A program made the position numbers and the translations under genes. A DNA stretch of 64,000 bases, taken from positions 33,487,667 through 33,551,666 of the forward strand of contig OY282610.1 of NCBI GenBank assembly GCA_958298945.1. Reading direction: 5' to 3'. Shown here piece after piece: positions 59,801-64,000 of this stretch (the stretch's first letter is position 1; every line of letters begins with the position of its first letter). Below the pieces are notes generated by a model that was not told where the DNA came from, ran no database searches, and worked only from the letters and a program-made list of their open reading frames with translations. The DNA comes from Atherix ibis. Taxonomy: Eukaryota; Arthropoda; Insecta; Diptera; Athericidae.

Positions 59801-61641
59801 GCAGGAAAAAGCTAGTCGAGGCTGCGGTAAACCGTTGCATTAGACTAGTCAGTGGAGCACATCGGACATCTACGGTGGAGTCCATACTGACAGAAACTGG
59901 TCGAAAACCTATATCTTTCTGTCTTCGAAACACTCGCCTAAATTTAATTTACAAAAACCTATGCCTACCAAATTACCCCCTCCACACTTTAATCAAAAAA
60001 ATTATCATCTCCCCCAGTTCAAAAAGGAATTCATCATCGCTATCCTTATTAATATCCCACCTTAAAAGCAATTCCTCCATTCTGCCCATCGATTTCCAAA
60101 CTTCCCTTCTACACCCAGATTGGAAACCGTAGTTGGGAGCAAAGTTGAAAGTGACTGCTTCTCTTGACAGGTTTAAGAAGGTTAGTACTGATCGGTCCAC
60201 ATATAGGAAACTTTTTCTTGAACAGTTGGACAGATTAAAAGATCATCGACTGTTGTTAACGGATGCCGTCACCAATAGCGACACATTTTCGTCGACTTAT
60301 TGGATAATCACCAATAAACCAGTCTACTGAACATCCATACCGAAATTCTGGGCGCAGAATCTCCTCAGAATCCGGATTATTCATACTGCTCACACTCATA
60401 ACTTCCTTTATGGTAACACCAATCGTCCCTTATGCCAACCCTGTGGCACTCATTTCACTATCATCCATATTCTACATGAATGCCACATAAACAAGAATTA
60501 CTTCGCGAGCAGGATTCCTCCCATTGTGGACCTTCTGGATCCAAGAACATCATTCCCTAGTCTCCTATTTAAATTTCAACAACATACTAATCTGCTCCCC
60601 AAAATACAAAAAAAATCTCAATATTCTATACTACTAACCACAGACCAGTCTCTCTCAGATAACTTCCCACACGCAATATGAAGTCGCCAAATGGCCTCAC
60701 GGTCGTGGCGCTATGAAGTGGCTCCTGGCACATGTCTAAGGGACCTTACAAACAACAAAAACACAACTTTACTAATCACGCTCCATAGGGTCGGGTAGTT
60801 ACCAGACCAGGTTGAAACCCGTAGGAGGGACTAACGTACAAGCGCTGTGGAGGGAAAATCTGCAGTTGGTTTTCCAGTCTCGGCCACATCTCGTATGTAC
60901 ATTATTTCTAGGATACTCACTTTCGAAATAGGTTTGGAGCTCCCCATTCTGACGCTACCATAACATCAAAATACGGCTGATACCAAAAATCATACCCACA
61001 ACAAGCTTTCTGTTGACCTTTAGTCCAGGTTCCAATACAGTTAAAGTTCGGATCAAATAGAATGAAATCGCCTTTAGCCTTTCCGTTTCGATCACCCATA
61101 GTCGAAATCATTATGTTACCATTAGCCAAGCAGTGTGAGGTGTGCGGTGCAGTCACGTCATTTTCTCGTAGAACTTCCCCACTGATCTCCTTCATCAATT
61201 CTGGTTTTCGTGGATCCTTTCCAACGTCAACAATATAAATATTATCAGAGTTAAGGCATGGCAATATCAATTTATCTCGAATGGGGATATTTTTACATGC
61301 CGACTCCAACTTATGACAACTCGAGCATGTGTTCCATCCGCTATGATGCAATTCGTTACCAGTTTTATTCGTAAACGTTCTATGGATCACCTTATTCATT
61401 TAACAAAAACAAATATTATTTAATATAATTTGGTAATTTTTGTATTGCTCTATAATCAAATAATACACGATGCCATTAATTACCTTACAATAAGTTGGAC
61501 TATCAGGATCTACATCAACTGTTGATAAATAATCCCCATGCTTCTCGTGCAAATCAGGCTGCACTGTTATTACATATAAAAGCTCTTCTCGGGAACCATT
61601 TCGCATGGCAGCCAATGGTGATGCGTATCCAGGACCACATT
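56879..61641 (-). CDS. SELENBP1: Selenium-binding protein / methanethiol oxidase, five visible coding exons
   Basis: Exons (minus strand, 5' to 3'): 61641-61484, 61390-60921, 57803-57320, 57263-57138, 57073-56879. All junctions have GT/AG sites and the phases agree. The product is about 476 residues, close to the family's usual 470. Family proteins are copper-dependent cytosolic enzymes that oxidise methanethiol to formaldehyde, H2S and H2O2. Visible hallmarks in order: [35 protein letters not shown] (about residues 68-78, including the selenium-binding cysteine region), [58 protein letters not shown] and the C-terminal [18 protein letters not shown]. No stop or frameshift interrupts the exons, so the gene looks functional. 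The first visible exon starts after an AG with two bases of a split codon, so a short upstream exon carries the start codon; I could not place it. Recognition of the family is very secure; the enzymatic role is inferred from homologues. Confidence 0.95.
57850..58262 (-). pseudogene. Mariner-like transposase C-terminal relic (family B)
   Basis: Inside the third intron of the selenium-binding protein gene, in the same orientation. The minus strand reads [19 protein letters not shown] followed by remains of the QRL..CI..EGNYF tail. Further upstream is the VRSDT..T...HH-type segment shared with the relics at 13.1, 15.1, 15.6 and 17.8 kb. Frameshifted and truncated; no ends found. Confidence 0.65.
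58270..60770 (+). pseudogene. LINE (RNase H-bearing, I-like) with endonuclease end and reverse transcriptase, broken
   Basis: Antisense to the host gene, within its intron. The order on the plus strand is: the end of an apurinic endonuclease domain ([29 protein letters not shown], about 58420-58560); a reverse transcriptase from 58740 ([21 protein letters not shown] join at 58960, [36 protein letters not shown] to about 59410); then the RT C-terminus and a zinc-knuckle-like [17 protein letters not shown] near 60440. Several frameshifts separate the blocks. The catalytic YADD box reads YAGN, so the enzyme is dead. The 3' end (GGGACCTTACAAACAACAAA) matches the copies at 19.3 and 24.4 kb and runs into a CAA-rich tail. 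Related copies at 18.4 and 23.1 kb carry an RNase H domain, which points to the I/R1/LOA group of non-LTR elements. Confidence 0.85.
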
Positions 61642-61830
61642 CTGAAAAATAATTTCAATCAATAAATTCTTATATTAATATTATAGCCATTTATAAATTT
61701 GTAAGCATTTTTTTTTGTTCGGCCAAAAGCGTCATGAATATTTATTACAATACAATTTATATTTATTTCATCGAATACTCTGAATTGATAAAATTAGATT
61801 TAATGTGTTCCTCATTGCCCAGGAGTATTA
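61642..61830 (-). other. Start of the intron upstream of the first visible exon
   Basis: The acceptor TTTTTCAG ends at 61642. No short coding exon ending in a GT donor and starting with ATG could be defended here. The intron probably continues into the transposon-rich sequence above 61830. Confidence 0.5.
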
Positions 61831-62200
61831 TTAGATATTTATCAGGGAGATTCCTTCTACGTATTCTCTTAATATTAATTTGTATCTCTTCCAATGTTAT
61901 TTTCAACTAACACTTAATACAGAACCCTCAGAAATATATCCCATTTCAGCTGGAGTCCCACAAGACGGTATCTTTGCTACCATTTTATACACTATCATTG
62001 ACACTTATGCACATGAAACGGCCTTACTTACTATTCATACATATCGTAATATAGCTTCTAAATAAAAATTTACAATCTGAAGTCTTCAACCTCCAAGTCT
62101 GGATTACAAAATGGAGACTGAACCAAGGACAATGGGCAGAAAAGTGCTCACATTTATATAACGCTGTGCCAAAAACTACCAAACCTTTTACATCTTAATG
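61830..62200 (+). pseudogene. Jockey-like RT fragment
   Basis: The plus strand reads FQLTLNTEPSEIYPISAGVP then QDGIFATILYTIIDTYAHET (GVPQGS..GP.LY.IY.SD block). It is followed by ALLTIH.Y and a degraded LQVWITKWRLN. Related to 35.4-36.2 kb. Confidence 0.75.
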
Positions 62201-62229
62201 GTGATATGTTTCCACAATTTATTATTTTA

Positions 62230-63160
62230 TTTTAAAAATAACATCATTCAAATGGCTAACCCTGCTCCGTTTACAGAACCGAATACAATGGTTCTAATAA
62301 ATCCGGCCTTATTTCACGTATTCGGCGTTCAATATTAAATTTTAATACATTAATGATTACTGCTTTTTTGACATAGACCAATAAATTCAAATAAAAACCA
62401 ACCCCACCACTCCCCAATTTCATAGGATTGTCGACTCGCCACACATCCCATGCCACAATCGATTCACAATAAATCACATGTTCACTAAATCAGTATCTTC
62501 CAATTCTGCCTACACAAAGTCTGTATCGCTCACCATTGACAGTAACAGCAAATCCTTCTTCATTTAAAAAAAAAAACTAAGGACCGACGATGCCACCGTA
62601 CCATAAACCACACCAAACGGTCACTAACGACAATTTTGTTTATTCACCGATTCAGAGAAATGAAAATGCGCCTCATCTGAGATGACTTTTTTTAAGAAAA
62701 ATCAGAATTATTTTCAAGTTGTTCCAAAGCAAAATCAGCAAATTTAAAGGGTTTGGGATGGTCCAACGCCTTCAATTCTTGTGTAATAAGAATTTTGTAA
62801 GGATGTAAACCCAAATACCACGTTGTTGAGGCAAAACGCCTTGAAATCGATAAATTTGGGTTTTCGTCAACACTTGCCTGAACAGTAGCAATATTCTCTG
62901 CACTTTCGACCAGGTTTTTCTCTAACTGGCATGCGAACATTTTTTAAAGAAAAATTTGCGTTCAAATCTTTTCAAAATTCGTCGAATAGCGGACACACTA
63001 GGCCGATTATGACGACCAAAAATTGGAAGAAGTGCACGATAAGTTGCAATAAAAGAATGATTATTTTGATGAAAAAAAATTGGATAATTTCCACGCCTTG
63101 TTGAGGCGTGTATCTTTCCAGGAATAATTTTCAAACGTTACTGAATACAACTGACACTTA
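62230..63160 (-). pseudogene. Family A transposase with N-terminus, partial core and C-terminus
   Basis: Read on the minus strand: FFHQNNHSFIATYRALLPIF, GRHNRPSVSAIRRILKRFER (63085-62960). After a frameshift come KNLVESAENIATVQASVDEN, PNLSISRRFASTTWYLGLHP and YKILITQELKALDHPKPFKF. Then VTVWCGLWYGGIVGP (62625-62580), EEGFAVTVNGERYR, and the C-terminal NIERRIREIRPDLLE (62335-62290). The second- and third-aspartate region is deleted. The best N-terminus of the family in the window. Confidence 0.85.
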
Positions 63161-63241
63161 CAGAATATTTTGGCAATTCAAATATGGCCACATAACCCAT
63201 TTGGAAATAGATCACCCCAATTGAAAACCCCTACACAACTA

Positions 63242-63827
63242 ACGGGTGTTTTTTAAGGATTATTTAATGAAAATGTTGGTCACGACTACGTTTTAAGTGA
63301 TCCATGCGATAGGTCCAATTTTGAACCACTTTTTCTTGGCTGGTATCTCACTAATAGCACGTGTACTATTGTCTTCCAAGGCTGCAAGTGACACTAGTTT
63401 TTCAGCATAGACGAGTAATTTTACGTAGCCTCATAAAAAATAGTCTAGAAGCGTCAAATCGCACGATATAGGACAAATCGCGATCTTCACCAACACTGGA
63501 CGCTACGGCAGCAATATGTTCCTCTGTACACACTCTGCGCACACGGGTTGGTGGTTTGATATCAAATAGCGTAAAATTGTTGCAAAATTTTGTCACTATA
63601 CCTTGCTCAGTAGGGCGATTATGACGACCATAAAACACATTTTTCACAGATAATAAAACTTAACAATTTGTGAGTATTATTCGGATAACGAGCTTACAAA
63701 TTCTTTTTATAATGAAATGGCAATGTTAACTGAGCACTTTTGATTTTGACATATGTCAAGTATCATGCCGTGATCTATTAAAAATAAAAACATGAAAAAC
63801 CATTGAAAGGACAAAAAAATCACCCGA
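63242..63827 (-). mobile_element. Family A non-autonomous element with both ends
   Basis: The ends are ACGGGTGTTTTTTAAG at 63242 and, inverted, the block ending AAAAAAATCACCCGA at 63827. TA flanks both sides (63240-63241 and 63828-63829). Inside, the minus strand has the N-terminus GRHNRPTEQGIVTKFCNNFT, LFDIKPPTRVRRVCTEEHIA and AVASSVGEDRDLS. It then passes with stops to the C-terminus EKVVQNWTYRMDHLKRSRDQ at 63340-63280. The catalytic core is gone. It defines the family's termini as (A/T)CGGGTG followed by T-rich sequence. Confidence 0.88.
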
Positions 63828-63894
63828 TACTTAGATTTCTGGATAACCAATATTGTGTCGGAACTAACAATAAATAGTTAAAAGTTTTAATTTA

Positions 63895-64000
63895 CAACTG
63901 AATTAAAAAAATCTATTTGGACTTATGGAATTGAACTTTGCGGTTCTATTGGATCCAGTCCTTAGGAATTCAGGGTCCTGCGCAAAATTGTCGAGGCCCC
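63895..64000 (+). pseudogene. Jockey-like RT C-terminal fragment, cut by the window end
   Basis: The plus strand reads SIWTYGIELCGSIGSSP then FRVLRKIVEAP, equivalent to PIWTYGIELWG...Q...LR of Jockey. It continues beyond the window. Confidence 0.75.

Larger units (their letters stand above)
57804..60920 (-). other. Third visible intron of the selenium-binding protein gene
   Basis: This 3117-bp intron lies between exon ends at 60921 and 57803; the other internal introns are 93, 56 and 64 bp. The donor reads GTGAGTATCC and the acceptor TTTCACAG. The split codon (AA + T) gives asparagine in ...NLFRNGFRP.... The excess length is explained by a family B mariner relic (about 57850-58260) and an antisense LINE copy (about 58270-60770). 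The last 140 bases next to the upstream exon (60780-60915) match nothing I recognise. Confidence 0.9.

Overview
This is an AT-rich, repeat-dominated piece of an insect nuclear genome. It is probably from a fly: the retrotransposon remnants are Jockey-, R1- and I-like, the DNA transposons are mariner-like, and three introns are very short (56, 64 and 93 bp). The species cannot be named from the sequence. There are no bacterial operons, phage genes, CRISPR arrays, rRNA genes or convincing tRNA genes.

One host gene is well supported. It lies on the minus strand from 61641 down to 56879 and encodes a selenium-binding protein / methanethiol oxidase (SELENBP1 family). Five coding exons join in frame with good splice sites and give about 476 residues; only the first few residues, in an upstream exon, were not found. 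Its 3.1 kb third intron is filled by a mariner-like relic and a broken RNase H-type LINE. A 747-bp internally deleted mariner with clear terminal inverted repeats sits 87 bp beyond the stop codon.

Most of the rest is a transposon graveyard. Family A is a mariner-like transposase with the SDEAHF.., NPQV.VEKPLYP.KVTVWCA and QQDGATSHT signatures seen in many insect elements. It has about twenty relics on both strands, at 3.5, 13.7, 18.1, 19.7, 22.7, 23.4, 27.5, 28.7, 29.6, 31.6-33.2, 36.5, 38.6, 40.2, 41.2, 43.7, 47.2, 48.7, 49.4, 62.2 and 63.2 kb. One 586-bp derivative (63242-63827) keeps both ends and a TA duplication. Family B is a second mariner-like transposase (SPDLN.C..FLF; QRL..CIA.EGNYF) at 1.4, 7.6, 13.1, 15.1, 15.6, 17.8, 47.4 and 58.0 kb. 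Two other mariners lie at 4.0 and 26.2 kb. The LINE remnants are R1-like (6.4-7.3 kb), RNase H-bearing (18.4, 23.1, 24.1, 42.4 and 58.3-60.8 kb), Jockey-like (34.5-36.2, 43.2, 61.8 and 63.9 kb) and a fourth type (34.75-35.4 kb) that still has a 15-bp target-site duplication.

The repeat architecture is the most unusual part. A seven-copy tandem array of about 400-bp units (10262-13083) alternates two unit types and sits directly in front of a family B transposase remnant; an inverted, shorter version lies at 15560-16540. A 1.2-1.3 kb segment is present at 1.4-2.6 kb and again at 47.3-48.6 kb. A 1.8 kb composite is present at 28.0-29.8 and 39.5-41.4 kb, with part of it inverted at 2.6-3.3 kb. 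At least eight compact, almost perfect palindromes are scattered through 27-50 kb, most of them inside or beside transposon relics.

Long stretches (1-1190, 4.75-6.35, 8.2-10.26, 14.15-15.06, 16.54-17.6, 19.85-21.65, 24.45-26.24, 29.8-31.6, 33.2-34.45, 44.2-47.0 and 49.7-56.0 kb) show no recognisable gene. Open frames there are short and mostly chance.
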